Assembly (NCBI GenBank): GCA_910574715.1
Contig: CAJTCH010000002.1
Location: 1 to 64,000, forward strand
DNA length: 64,000 bases
From: Lachnospiraceae bacterium
Lineage (GTDB): Bacteria > Bacillota > Clostridia > Lachnospirales > Lachnospiraceae
Reading direction: 5' to 3'
Both the position numbers and the translations under genes were made by a program. Position 1 is the first letter of the stretch, and every line of letters starts with the position of its first letter. The notes beneath the pieces are model-generated. The model did no database searches, was not told the DNA's origin, and saw only the letters and a list, made by a program, of their open reading frames with translations. This document shows positions 16,945 to 25,389 of the stretch, piece after piece.

Positions 16945-17981
16945 AATATACAAAGATAGAGTACGAAGAATTAGTAAAATATATTAATAATAATAATGAT
17001 TTTAGCAAATCTTTGGAGAATAAAACAATCTTAATTACCGGCTCAAAAGGGTTAGTAGGAACTGCACTTGTTAAATGGATACTTGTACAGAATGAAATTA
17101 AAAAATCTAATACTCATATTATCGGCTCTACTCGCAATCCAGAGTATATTCCAGAGTATATTGAAGAGCACGATAGTATAGAGTATTGCAAGTGTGGAAC
17201 AGAACTAATACTGACACAGCAGATTGATTATATAGTGCATGCAGCATCTCCTACAGGAAATCAATATCATATGCAGCATCCAGTAGAAACGTTTAGAACA
17301 AATGTTGATGGTATGGAACAAATGCTAGAATTGACACAGAAAAATGAAGGCTGTTCTTTAATTTATTTATCCTCAGAAGAGATATATGGATTATCTTCGG
17401 ACGATTCCCCTGCAATGACTGAAGATATGGTTGGAGCAATTGATAGTTTAAATTTAAGAAATTGCTATCCTCTTGGGAAAAAGGCATCGGAATTTTTATG
17501 TCATGCTTCGGCAGAGGAATTTGGTCTTGATGCAAAGATTATCAGACCAACAGTTATTCACGGTTTATTTCAAAGATATGACGAGCCAAGAGTTGTAAAT
17601 GAACTTTTGAGATGCATTATAGAGAATAAAGATTTTGTAATGAAGTCTGATGGAATGACAAAAAAATGTTTGATGTATTCGTTGGATGCAATATCTGCTA
17701 TATTCACAGTTCTGTTTAAGGGTGAAAAGGGTGAAGCATATAATGCATCTAATCCAGAAACATTTATAACAGTAAGAGATTTGGCAAATCATTTATTCAA
17801 TAAGTTTAATCCTAATATTAAAGTTGTTTTTGCTGAGAACCAGGCAAAGAAGACTGATGGATTTCTACCACATCGTACATTGGTTCAAGATTGTACAAAA
17901 CTGAGATCTCTAGGTTGGAAACCTAAAACAAATTTAGATCATATTTATGAAATTGATATCAAGAGGTTTTTAAAATGCTAA
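16941..17981 (+). CDS. Extended-SDR nucleotide-sugar epimerase/dehydratase
   Basis: A 346-residue extended short-chain dehydrogenase. The NAD-binding motif is TGSKGLVGTAL (about 33-43), the core strand reads VHAASPTG, and the catalytic pair is YPLGK (YxxxK). Residues 1-28 form an extra N-terminal helix region typical of some capsule-locus members. Related proteins oxidise, dehydrate or epimerise NDP-sugars. Its start overlaps the end of the DXS-like gene by four bases (ATGA), so the two are co-translated. It probably acts on the CDP-linked product of this module; the reaction is unknown. Confidence 0.78.
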   Translation: MKYTKIEYEELVKYINNNNDFSKSLENKTILITGSKGLVGTALVKWILVQNEIKKSNTHIIGSTRNPEYIPEYIEEHDSIEYCKCGTELILTQQIDYIVHAASPTGNQYHMQHPVETFRTNVDGMEQMLELTQKNEGCSLIYLSSEEIYGLSSDDSPAMTEDMVGAIDSLNLRNCYPLGKKASEFLCHASAEEFGLDAKIIRPTVIHGLFQRYDEPRVVNELLRCIIENKDFVMKSDGMTKKCLMYSLDAISAIFTVLFKGEKGEAYNASNPETFITVRDLANHLFNKFNPNIKVVFAENQAKKTDGFLPHRTLVQDCTKLRSLGWKPKTNLDHIYEIDIKRFLKC

Positions 17982-18009
17982 AAGAATTAAGGCGGAAGTT
18001 GTAATCTAA

Positions 18010-18072
18010 ATGTTTGGCGTCAAGAAAGAAGACATCAGGGTTATTGGAATCCATCATGGTGAGAAGCTGTAA
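18010..18072 (+). pseudogene. Fragment of an FnlA/CapE-type epimerase C-terminal region
   Basis: The reading MFGVKKEDIRVIGIHHGEKL followed by TAA corresponds to LFGDTGTQIIGTRHGEKL inside the intact FnlA-like protein encoded at 18175. Only ~20 codons remain and the frame is broken on both sides. It lies in the 193-base gap at the right edge of the AT-rich cassette. I read it as the relic of a second fnlA-type gene left by cassette exchange. The rest of the gap (18073-18174) shows nothing I recognise. Confidence 0.7.
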
Positions 18073-18174
18073 ATCATGGTATGCTCCATTGAATATGTAT
18101 GCATACAGTAGCCAGGTCAATGGTTGTATTGAGAACAAAATCGTTGAAAAAACTTTTATAGAGGAGAATAGATT

Positions 18175-19218
18175 ATGTCACCATTCAATAATTCAACCTT
18201 ACTAATCACCGGAGGCACCGGCTCCTTCGGTCACACAGTTCTTAAGCATTTCCTTGAAACCGATATCAAGGAAATCCGAATATTCAGCCGCGACGAAAAA
18301 AAGCAGGACGATATGCGCCATGAGCTGCAGTCCCGGCATCCAGAAGCCGCTTCAAAAGTAAAATTCTACATAGGAAATGTCCGTAATCCACAGTCTGTGC
18401 ATGATGCCATGCCGGGTGTGGATTTTATCTTTCACGCAGCCGCCTTGAAGCAGGTTCCAAGCTGTGAATTCTTCCCCATGGAGGCAGTACAGACCAACAT
18501 AGAGGGAACCAACAACGTTCTCCATGCGGCGATCGAGGCGAAGGTGAAGAGGGTGGTCTGCCTGTCTACCGACAAGGCAGCGTACCCGATCAACGCCATG
18601 GGTACCAGCAAGGCTATGATGGAGCATATCGTGAGGGCCAATGCCCGGGTAGCGGCAGAGCGGGGCGATACGGTGATCTGCTGTACGCGGTACGGCAATG
18701 TAATGTGTTCCAGAGGATCCGTCATCCCGCTTTTTATCGATCAGATCAGAAGCGGCAGGCCGATCACGATTACGAATCCGGATATGACGCGTTTCCTCAT
18801 GAATCTGGACGAAGCCGTAGAACTGGTCAAATTCGCATTCGAGCATGGAAATCCGGGAGATCTGTTTATCCAGAAGGCGGATGCGAGTACCATCGGGGTG
18901 CTGGCAGAAGCGGTTCAGCGTCTATTTGGAGATACCGGAACGCAGATCATCGGCACACGCCACGGCGAGAAATTATATGAGACGCTTATGACCAGAGAGG
19001 AACGTCTGCGCTCTGAGGATATGGGGGATTATTATCGTGTCTCTGCAGATGAGCGTGATCTGAATTATGACAAATATTTCGTAAACGGACAAGTAACGAC
19101 GGAAGCGGATGAGGCATATACCAGCCATAATACAAAGCTTTTGGACGTAGAACAAACGGTGGAGAAGATCCTTACAACGGATTATGTGAAGGAGCAGTTA
19201 AAGGCGGTGAAGGAATGA
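18175..19218 (+). CDS. fnlA: FnlA: UDP-GlcNAc 4,6-dehydratase / 5-epimerase (UDP-L-FucNAc pathway)
   Basis: A 347-residue extended SDR of the FnlA/WbjB/CapE family, catalysing the first steps from UDP-GlcNAc toward UDP-L-FucNAc. It shows ITGGTGSFGHTVLKHFL (NAD site), STDKAAYPINAMGTSKAMME (catalytic region), CTRYGNVMCSRGSVIPLF and GTRHGEKLYETL. The downstream FnlB and FnlC homologues confirm the pathway. Its stop overlaps the fnlB start by four bases. Base composition changes back to the genome norm within this gene, marking the cassette edge. Ribosome site GAGGAG precedes ATG 18175. Confidence 0.95.
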   Translation: MSPFNNSTLLITGGTGSFGHTVLKHFLETDIKEIRIFSRDEKKQDDMRHELQSRHPEAASKVKFYIGNVRNPQSVHDAMPGVDFIFHAAALKQVPSCEFFPMEAVQTNIEGTNNVLHAAIEAKVKRVVCLSTDKAAYPINAMGTSKAMMEHIVRANARVAAERGDTVICCTRYGNVMCSRGSVIPLFIDQIRSGRPITITNPDMTRFLMNLDEAVELVKFAFEHGNPGDLFIQKADASTIGVLAEAVQRLFGDTGTQIIGTRHGEKLYETLMTREERLRSEDMGDYYRVSADERDLNYDKYFVNGQVTTEADEAYTSHNTKLLDVEQTVEKILTTDYVKEQLKAVKE

Positions 19219-20450
19219 AGATACTTGTGACAGGCAGCGCCGGATTTGTCGGGCGGAATCTGATCGAGAGCCTTAGGAATATCCGCGACGGGAAGGACCG
19301 GACAAGACCGGATCTGGATATTACAGATATCTATGAATACGATATTCATACAGAAGCAAGTCTGTTAGATGCTTATTGCAGAGATTGTGATTTTGTGTTC
19401 AATCTTGCCGGCGTCAACCGTCCCAAGAACCAGGAAGAATTCATGAGCGGGAATTTTGGGTTTGCTTCGACGCTTCTTGATACGTTAAGACGGCATCAGA
19501 ATACGTGTCCGATCATGCTGAGTTCTTCGATCCAGGCAACATTGGTGGGACGGTACGCGGATTCCGAATATGGCAGGAGCAAGCTGGCAGGAGAGGAATT
19601 GTTTTTCCGCTACGGGCAGGAGACAGGGGCGCACGTTCTGGTCTATCGGTTCCCCAATCTTTTTGGGAAATGGTGCAGGCCCAATTACAATTCGGCAGTG
19701 GCGACCTTCTGCAATGCCATCGCCAACGACGAAGAGTATATGGTAAATGACCGGTCTACGAGGCTGGAGCTTCTATACATTGATGATCTGGTTCAGGAGA
19801 TGTTGGATGCATTGGAGGGGAAGGAACATCATTGTGATTACAACGGCACTGAGAAGTTTGCCGGGGAAGGCGGAAGATTTTGCTATGTTCCGGTGACCTA
19901 TGATGCGACGCTTGGGGAGATTGTAGATTTGCTGGAATCATTTCGAAGGATGTCTGACACACTGTTGATTCCGGAGATTCCGGAAGGGTCATTTGCCAAG
20001 AAGCTTTTCAGTACCTATTTGTCATATTTGCCGGAGCAGTCTATTTCTTATGATCTGTCCATGAATGTAGATAACCGGGGGATATTTACCGAATTGATCA
20101 AGACGGTCAGTGGAGGGCAGGTAAGTGTCAATATCGCCCGTCCGGGAAATGTCCGCGGGGAGCATTGGCATCATTCCAAATGGGAGGTTTTTATTGTTGT
20201 TTCGGGACACGGGCTGATCCAGGAGCGCAAACTTGGCAGGGACGAGAAGGGAGAGCCTTATCCGGTACATTCCTTCGAAGTCACGGGAGAGAAGATGAAA
20301 GCAGTGCAGATGTTGCCGGGATATACCCATAATATTATCAATTTATCAGATACAGAAGATCTGATTACGGTGATGTGGGCAAATGAACCATTTGATCCGG
20401 AGCATCCGGATACCTATTTTGAAAAAGTAGAATTACGCCCGATTGTCTGA
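19215..20450 (+). CDS. fnlB: FnlB: bifunctional SDR-cupin (WbjC/CapF-like)
   Basis: A 411-residue protein: an SDR reductase/epimerase domain at about 1-280 (VTGSAGFVGRNLIESL; YGRSKLAGEELFF) followed by a cupin domain from about 290 (NVRGEHWHHSKWEVFIVVSG, with metal-binding His residues). In CapF the cupin epimerises C3 and the SDR reduces the 4-keto group, giving UDP-L-PneNAc. It lies between FnlA and FnlC. Substrate flows from FnlA and the product is passed to FnlC. Confidence 0.94.
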   Translation: MKILVTGSAGFVGRNLIESLRNIRDGKDRTRPDLDITDIYEYDIHTEASLLDAYCRDCDFVFNLAGVNRPKNQEEFMSGNFGFASTLLDTLRRHQNTCPIMLSSSIQATLVGRYADSEYGRSKLAGEELFFRYGQETGAHVLVYRFPNLFGKWCRPNYNSAVATFCNAIANDEEYMVNDRSTRLELLYIDDLVQEMLDALEGKEHHCDYNGTEKFAGEGGRFCYVPVTYDATLGEIVDLLESFRRMSDTLLIPEIPEGSFAKKLFSTYLSYLPEQSISYDLSMNVDNRGIFTELIKTVSGGQVSVNIARPGNVRGEHWHHSKWEVFIVVSGHGLIQERKLGRDEKGEPYPVHSFEVTGEKMKAVQMLPGYTHNIINLSDTEDLITVMWANEPFDPEHPDTYFEKVELRPIV

Positions 20451-20522
20451 AACAGTTTTCCAGGCAGTCGGGCGCAGTGCTGTTGGAAGAAAAAATGTCC
20501 AGTGAGAACGAGGGAGGGCAAG

Positions 20523-21728
20523 ATGGATTTTGATAAAATATGTTGGAAAAATAACGGGAGATTAAAGCTTCTGATCATTGTCGGCACAAGGCCGGAGGTG
20601 ATTCGTTTATCAGAAGTGATCAAGAAATGCAGGAAGTATTTTGATATGCTTCTTTGCCACACAGGACAGAACTATGACTATAATTTGAACGGAGTATTTT
20701 TTAAGGATTTAGGGCTTGATGATCCGGATGTCTATCTGGATGCGGTGGGTGAGGATCTTGGTGCTACCATGGGAAATATCTTGGCGTTAAGCTATCAGCT
20801 TATGAGTTCCATTTGCCCGGATGCGCTGTTGGTCCTGGGAGATACGAATAGCTGTCTGTCGGCGATCAGCGCCAAGCGTCTGCACATCCCGATCTTCCAC
20901 ATGGAAGCGGGGAACCGGTGCAAGGATGAATGTCTGCCGGAGGAAACGAACCGGCGTATTGTGGATATCATCAGTGACGTGAACCTGGCTTATTCCGAAC
21001 ATGCGAGAAGGTATCTTGCGGAATGCGGTCTGCCCAAAGAACGGACCTATGTGACTGGTTCTCCGATGGCGGAGGTTTTGAGGAAGAATCTGGATCCGAT
21101 CTTACATTCTGATATACATCAAAGATTGAGCCGTGAAATTGGTGTAAAGATCGAGCCAGGAAAGTATATTCTCCTGTCTGCCCACCGGGAGGAAAATATT
21201 GATACCGAGAAGAATTTTCTCTCGTTGTTCCATGCCATTAATGAGGCAGCGATGCGATATGACCTGCCGATTCTCTATTCCTGCCATCCCAGGAGCCGTA
21301 AGCGGCTGGAGCAGATGGAACGGGACGGGAAGTTTCGGCTGGATGGCCGGGTGATTGCGCATGAGCCGTTGGGATTCCATGATTATAACTGTCTGCAGGT
21401 ACATGCATATGCCGTTATCTCGGATTCCGGGACATTGCCGGAGGAGTCAAGCTTCTTTACATCTATTGACAGGCCATTTCCGGCGATCTGTATACGGACC
21501 AGCACGGAGAGGCCGGAGGCGTTGGAGAAGGGATGTTTTGTACTGTCTGGGATCGATCGGGTCGGATTGCTCCAGGCGATCGAGCTGGCGGTGGAGATGA
21601 GGGAAGAAGGACTTTGCGGGATACCGGTCCCGGATTATATGGATGAGAATGTCAGCAGTAAGGTGGTTGGGATTGTGCAATCGTATGTGGGGATCGTGGA
21701 TCGGTTTGTGTGGCGGAAGGTAAAATAA
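20523..21728 (+). CDS. fnlC: FnlC: UDP-N-acetyl sugar 2-epimerase (WbjD/CapG-like)
   Basis: A 401-residue member of the non-hydrolysing UDP-GlcNAc 2-epimerase family: LLIIVGTRPEVIRLSEVI near the start, HMEAGNRCKDECLPEETNRR in the middle, and SAHREENID and SDSGTLPEESS later. Third in the fnlABC set, it would convert UDP-L-PneNAc to UDP-L-FucNAc. ATG 20523 follows GGGAGGG (20512-20518) closely. It is the last gene of the conserved sugar-nucleotide block before a short untranslated region. Confidence 0.93.
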   Translation: MDFDKICWKNNGRLKLLIIVGTRPEVIRLSEVIKKCRKYFDMLLCHTGQNYDYNLNGVFFKDLGLDDPDVYLDAVGEDLGATMGNILALSYQLMSSICPDALLVLGDTNSCLSAISAKRLHIPIFHMEAGNRCKDECLPEETNRRIVDIISDVNLAYSEHARRYLAECGLPKERTYVTGSPMAEVLRKNLDPILHSDIHQRLSREIGVKIEPGKYILLSAHREENIDTEKNFLSLFHAINEAAMRYDLPILYSCHPRSRKRLEQMERDGKFRLDGRVIAHEPLGFHDYNCLQVHAYAVISDSGTLPEESSFFTSIDRPFPAICIRTSTERPEALEKGCFVLSGIDRVGLLQAIELAVEMREEGLCGIPVPDYMDENVSSKVVGIVQSYVGIVDRFVWRKVK

Positions 21729-21766
21729 GTGGTAAGTATAGAGGCGAAAACGGGATTTTCAAATGA

Positions 21767-21793
21767 GATGTCAAGAGAAATATTCTTGACATC
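21767..21793 (+). terminator. Hairpin after fnlC
   Basis: Arms GATGTCAAGA (21767-21776) and TCTTGACATC (21784-21793) form a 10-bp stem with a 7-base loop, followed only by a short TTT. This is a weak terminator candidate for the polysaccharide operon. Confidence 0.45.
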
Positions 21794-21931
21794 TTTGGCT
21801 CTATGCATTAGATTTTAAATCAATTCTATTTTTCTGTAAATTTTAAGAAGTCGTTCCCGTTTTCCGGGATCTTATCGTGACCGAGTATAAAGAGTGAAAA
21901 TAAATAAAAGTAATCTAATTTCTATTCCCCA

Positions 21932-21960
21932 TTGTCTATATCGTTTTTTTTTGTTATAGT
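21932..21960 (+). promoter_or_regulatory. Promoter before the AAA-ATPase gene
   Basis: TTGTCT (21932-21937) and TATAGT (21955-21960) are 17 bases apart, ~55 bases upstream of the next start. This suggests the AAA-ATPase gene is transcribed on its own rather than from the capsule operon. Confidence 0.6.
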
Positions 21961-22014
21961 AAGACTGAAATAGTCTCATAAGCAATGTCACATAACAGGA
22001 AGGATATAGATGGT

Positions 22015-23718
22015 ATGGAGATGAAAAAGCTTCCTATAGGAGTTGAGTTTTTTGAGCATTTTAAGAGGGACAATTTTTATTATGTCGACAAGACCGGATT
22101 TATTCGTGATCTTATGAATACGAGGGGCAGTGTGAATCTTTTTACAAGGCCCCGGCGATTTGGGAAGAGCCTTAATATGGATATGTTGAAGACTTTTTTT
22201 GAAATAGGGACAGATCCGTCTTTATTTGATGGTCTGGAAATTGCAGAAGATGACGAGTTTTGCGAACAGTATATGGGGAGATATCCTGTTATATCGATTA
22301 GTCTGAAAGATGTTGAAGGAATGGATTATCAAGTAGCACGTGCCATGCTGGGGAGTGCTGTCAGTGAAGAGGCAGGACGTTTCGGATTTCTTCTGGGGAG
22401 TGACAGACTGACGAAGGCAGACAAGAAAAAATTAAATCGTTTGATAGAAGAAGATTTTGGAGAAGCAAGTTCTCTTTATCATAGTTTAAGACTTCTGACA
22501 CAATTGCTTTTTAAACATTATGGAATTCCTGTAATTGTCCTGTTAGATGAGTATGATGTGCCATTAGATAAAGCATATCAGAATGGTTATTATTCACAGA
22601 TGGTGGTGCTTATTCGCTCTTTATTCAGTCAGGTGTTGAAGACAAATAAGAATTTATATTTTGCTGTTATTACGGGATGCTTAAGGATTGCGAAGGAGAG
22701 TATTTTTACTGGATTGAATAACTTTAAAGTACGTACGATTTCTGATATAGACTGCGCAAAGTATTTTGGCTTTACAGACCATGAAGTCAGAGAGATGTTA
22801 AGATATTATGGAGTGGAGGATCGATTTGCAGATGTCAAGGAATGGTATGATGGATACCATTTTGGCAAGGTTGACGTCTATTGCCCATGGGATGTCATTA
22901 ATCAATGCGATAAGATGAGAGTCAGGATAGACAGCCCTATGGAGTCCCATTGGGAAAATAGCAGCAGCAATGCAATTGTCCGGGATATCATCGAAAAGGC
23001 TACAGAAGCCACAAAAGCGGAGATTGAGGCATTGATTTCCGGAGAATATATTGAAAAACCAATTATTCCGGAATTAACATATACGGATCTTGACAGCAGG
23101 GATGAGAGCCTTCGACAAACCTATCTGTGGAGCGTGCTTTATTCTACCGGCTATCTGACAGATTTTGAAGAACCTGTGGGTAAGAGACATAAGCTTGTTA
23201 TTCCCAATAAGGAAGTTTTTCAAATATATCAGGATAGAATTTATTCCTGGTTTAAAGTTAAAGTGACAGGCCATACGGAACAATGGCAGATATTTTGCTT
23301 AGCTTTGGAAACGGGAGACGCAAGAAAGGTTCAGAGTTTGTTTAATGATTTTTTGGGTGATTCTATTAGTATACGAGATACTTCTGTGAGAAAAGAAATG
23401 AAAGAAAATTTTTACCACGGTATGTTGTTGGGGTTGCTGACGGCGGAGGGAAGATGGTTGGTAAAATCCAATGTAGAATCAGGTGTGGGTTATACAGATA
23501 TTATGGTGGAGATTCCAGCAAAAGACACGGGTTGTGTAATTGAAATGAAATATGCCGAGAATGGACATTTTGACAGTGCATGCGATGAAGCGATGAAACA
23601 GATTGAGGATGGGGAATATGTGACAGCGCTCAGGATGAAAGGAATTCAGACAATCCACAAATATGGCATTGCATGTTATAAGAAATGCTGTAGGGTAGCG
23701 TACAGTTTGTTGAAATGA
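22015..23718 (+). CDS. AAA-ATPase-like protein with PD-(D/E)XK nuclease-type domain
   Basis: A 567-residue protein of the AAA-ATPase-like/DUF1703 type. The N-terminal block KLPIGVEFFEHF...YYVDKT leads into a P-loop variant RPRRFGKSLNM (about 46-56) and a Walker B segment VIVLLDEYDVPLDKA. The C-terminal domain has GYTDIMVEI then CVIEMKYAE, matching the D...ExK core of PD-(D/E)XK nucleases. These proteins are often multi-copy in Lachnospiraceae and Bacteroidetes; their role is not settled. It interrupts an otherwise polysaccharide-related gene order and has its own promoter, suggesting independent insertion. ATG 22015 is set by AGGAAGGA (21997-22004). Confidence 0.85.
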   Translation: MEMKKLPIGVEFFEHFKRDNFYYVDKTGFIRDLMNTRGSVNLFTRPRRFGKSLNMDMLKTFFEIGTDPSLFDGLEIAEDDEFCEQYMGRYPVISISLKDVEGMDYQVARAMLGSAVSEEAGRFGFLLGSDRLTKADKKKLNRLIEEDFGEASSLYHSLRLLTQLLFKHYGIPVIVLLDEYDVPLDKAYQNGYYSQMVVLIRSLFSQVLKTNKNLYFAVITGCLRIAKESIFTGLNNFKVRTISDIDCAKYFGFTDHEVREMLRYYGVEDRFADVKEWYDGYHFGKVDVYCPWDVINQCDKMRVRIDSPMESHWENSSSNAIVRDIIEKATEATKAEIEALISGEYIEKPIIPELTYTDLDSRDESLRQTYLWSVLYSTGYLTDFEEPVGKRHKLVIPNKEVFQIYQDRIYSWFKVKVTGHTEQWQIFCLALETGDARKVQSLFNDFLGDSISIRDTSVRKEMKENFYHGMLLGLLTAEGRWLVKSNVESGVGYTDIMVEIPAKDTGCVIEMKYAENGHFDSACDEAMKQIEDGEYVTALRMKGIQTIHKYGIACYKKCCRVAYSLLK

Positions 23719-23742
23719 ACAACACAAGTAGGGAAATATATC

Positions 23743-23771
23743 TTGAATTAATCGCTGTAATAAGATAAAAT
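23743..23771 (+). promoter_or_regulatory. Promoter before the full-length Wzz-like gene
   Basis: TTGAAT (23743-23748) and TAAAAT (23766-23771) are 17 bases apart, 34 bases upstream of ATG 23806. Confidence 0.6.
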
Positions 23772-23805
23772 TTCGTATATAAAATACAAAAGGAAGAATG
23801 GAATC

Positions 23806-25266
23806 ATGAATGAACAGCAGGAAGTAAGAGAGATCAGTTTGGTAGACTTAATGTTTTATTGTCTCGAAAGATGGCGGTGTATCCTTGTGATCATGCTCAT
23901 AGCGGGGATCCTGGCGGGCGCTTACAAGTACCAGTCTGTAGTGAGAAGCAACCGGTCTGTGAAGCAGGAGGCTTCTTTGGATTCGGAGGATGAAGAGGGC
24001 GAGGAGGAGACGGATACGCTCACGATCAACGAGCGTTCTGTGGAAGCTTATGAACAGATCATCGCAAGATGCAGGAAGGATGTAGAAGCGCAGGAGAATT
24101 TCCTGAATCAGTCTATCGTGATGGAGATTGACCCGTTCCATGTATCGACAGGGACGCTGAGCTATTACGTGGACGGCGGGGAGCGGTTGGACAGCCTGGT
24201 TGCGGCGTATCGGACATTTGTCACGGACGGCAGCATGGCGGAGAAGCTGCATGCTAAGAATGAAGCGGTGTCTGTAGAAGACTTGAGGTATCTGGTCTCT
24301 TTTAACAGCAGCGACAGGGAAGCATATCGGTTAGGAGATTATGAGATGATGCGGCCGGAGAAGCTGGTGATCCAGATCCTAGTCAATATGCCGGATGAAA
24401 AGCTTTGTGGAGAGTATCTTTCAGAGGCGGAGAAGGTGATGAAGGATTACTCTGCCAAGCTTGAGAAGTCTGTGGGGGCGCACAGATTGAATCTGTTGTC
24501 ATCGGTACAGTCTGAGAAGGCGGATTCTAACATACAGAGTTATCAGGCGACGCTGCGGTCGGGTTACGTGGAGGCAGTCCGGAATCTGCAGTTATATCAG
24601 ACGGAGATGAACACGGTACTGTCTTTGGAGACAGAGGAGACGGGCAGTGCGTCAGGAAGCGCCGGTTCTGCGGCAGTATTGGCGAGTCCTTCCAGGGAAG
24701 CTTTGAAATATGCACTGATCGGAGTGGTGCTTGGCGCGTTCCTGGCATGTTTTGTCCTCATGATGATCTATATTATGAGCGGGAGGCTCCGCAATACGAA
24801 GACATTTGCGGGAGAATACGGTATGCCTATGCTGGGGTTGGTGCGAAGCTCAGATAAGAAGAGGGCGTTTGGATTGATTGACGCGTGGATCTTCCGGCTG
24901 GAAGAGGGCGCGTATGCAAGGCTTGGAGGCGAAGATCAGGTGAAGATCGCGGCGGCGAATGTGCAGGCGGCAGTCCGTAAGCTTGCGGACAGGCAGGATG
25001 GGAAGAAGATCATGCTTGCCGGTACGGTCGCGAAGGGGGAGATTGCAGGATTATGTGAGAAACTGACGTCATATGTTCCGGAGGTTTCCTGGTCGCCGTA
25101 TGTGCAGATCGTATTTCAGGCAGATGCGATCAATGAACTGGAGGATTATGACGGAGTGCTGTTTGTGGAGAAGAGAGGAGTATCGGATTCGAGGTTCATT
25201 GTGAAGGAGAGGAAGATAGCGGAAGAACGGGGAGTGCCGGTACTGGGAAGCGTTATAGGGTGCTGA
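23806..25266 (+). CDS. Wzz/CpsC-like chain-length protein with P-loop-less kinase-like tail
   Basis: A 486-residue membrane protein. An N-terminal EISLVDLMFYCLERW and membrane segment (about 25-45) are followed by a long, largely helical outer region (about 46-298, acidic at first), a second membrane segment (about 300-326) and a ~160-residue cytoplasmic tail. The tail contains KIMLAGTV, DYDGVLFVEKRGVSDSRF and VLGSVIGC, which resemble strands of the CpsD/Wzc ATPase fold, but no Walker A motif or Tyr-rich tail is present. It is the long paralogue of the protein at 3975-4784. It probably sets chain length or organises export of the polysaccharide. No genuine tyrosine kinase or phosphatase partner is in the window. 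Confidence 0.78.
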   Translation: MNEQQEVREISLVDLMFYCLERWRCILVIMLIAGILAGAYKYQSVVRSNRSVKQEASLDSEDEEGEEETDTLTINERSVEAYEQIIARCRKDVEAQENFLNQSIVMEIDPFHVSTGTLSYYVDGGERLDSLVAAYRTFVTDGSMAEKLHAKNEAVSVEDLRYLVSFNSSDREAYRLGDYEMMRPEKLVIQILVNMPDEKLCGEYLSEAEKVMKDYSAKLEKSVGAHRLNLLSSVQSEKADSNIQSYQATLRSGYVEAVRNLQLYQTEMNTVLSLETEETGSASGSAGSAAVLASPSREALKYALIGVVLGAFLACFVLMMIYIMSGRLRNTKTFAGEYGMPMLGLVRSSDKKRAFGLIDAWIFRLEEGAYARLGGEDQVKIAAANVQAAVRKLADRQDGKKIMLAGTVAKGEIAGLCEKLTSYVPEVSWSPYVQIVFQADAINELEDYDGVLFVEKRGVSDSRFIVKERKIAEERGVPVLGSVIGC

Positions 25267-25327
25267 TGCCAAGAGATATGTATGATATTTACCTGATATT
25301 TACTTAACGAATTTCTTCCCAACATAC

Positions 25328-25356
25328 TTGATATTTTCCGGCAGATACATTATTAT
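25328..25356 (+). promoter_or_regulatory. Promoter before nfnAB
   Basis: TTGATA (25328-25333) and TATTAT (25351-25356) with a 17-base spacer; an overlapping TATAAT starts at 25354. It is 30-35 bases upstream of the nfnA start. Confidence 0.55.
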
Positions 25357-25389
25357 AATAGAAGCATTAATTATGAGGAGGAACGTAAG

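Noticed and set aside
21745-21866. Long-range inverted pair GAAAACGGGA / TCCCGTTTTC after fnlC
   Set aside because: Only 10 bases per arm over 100 bases apart; probably chance.
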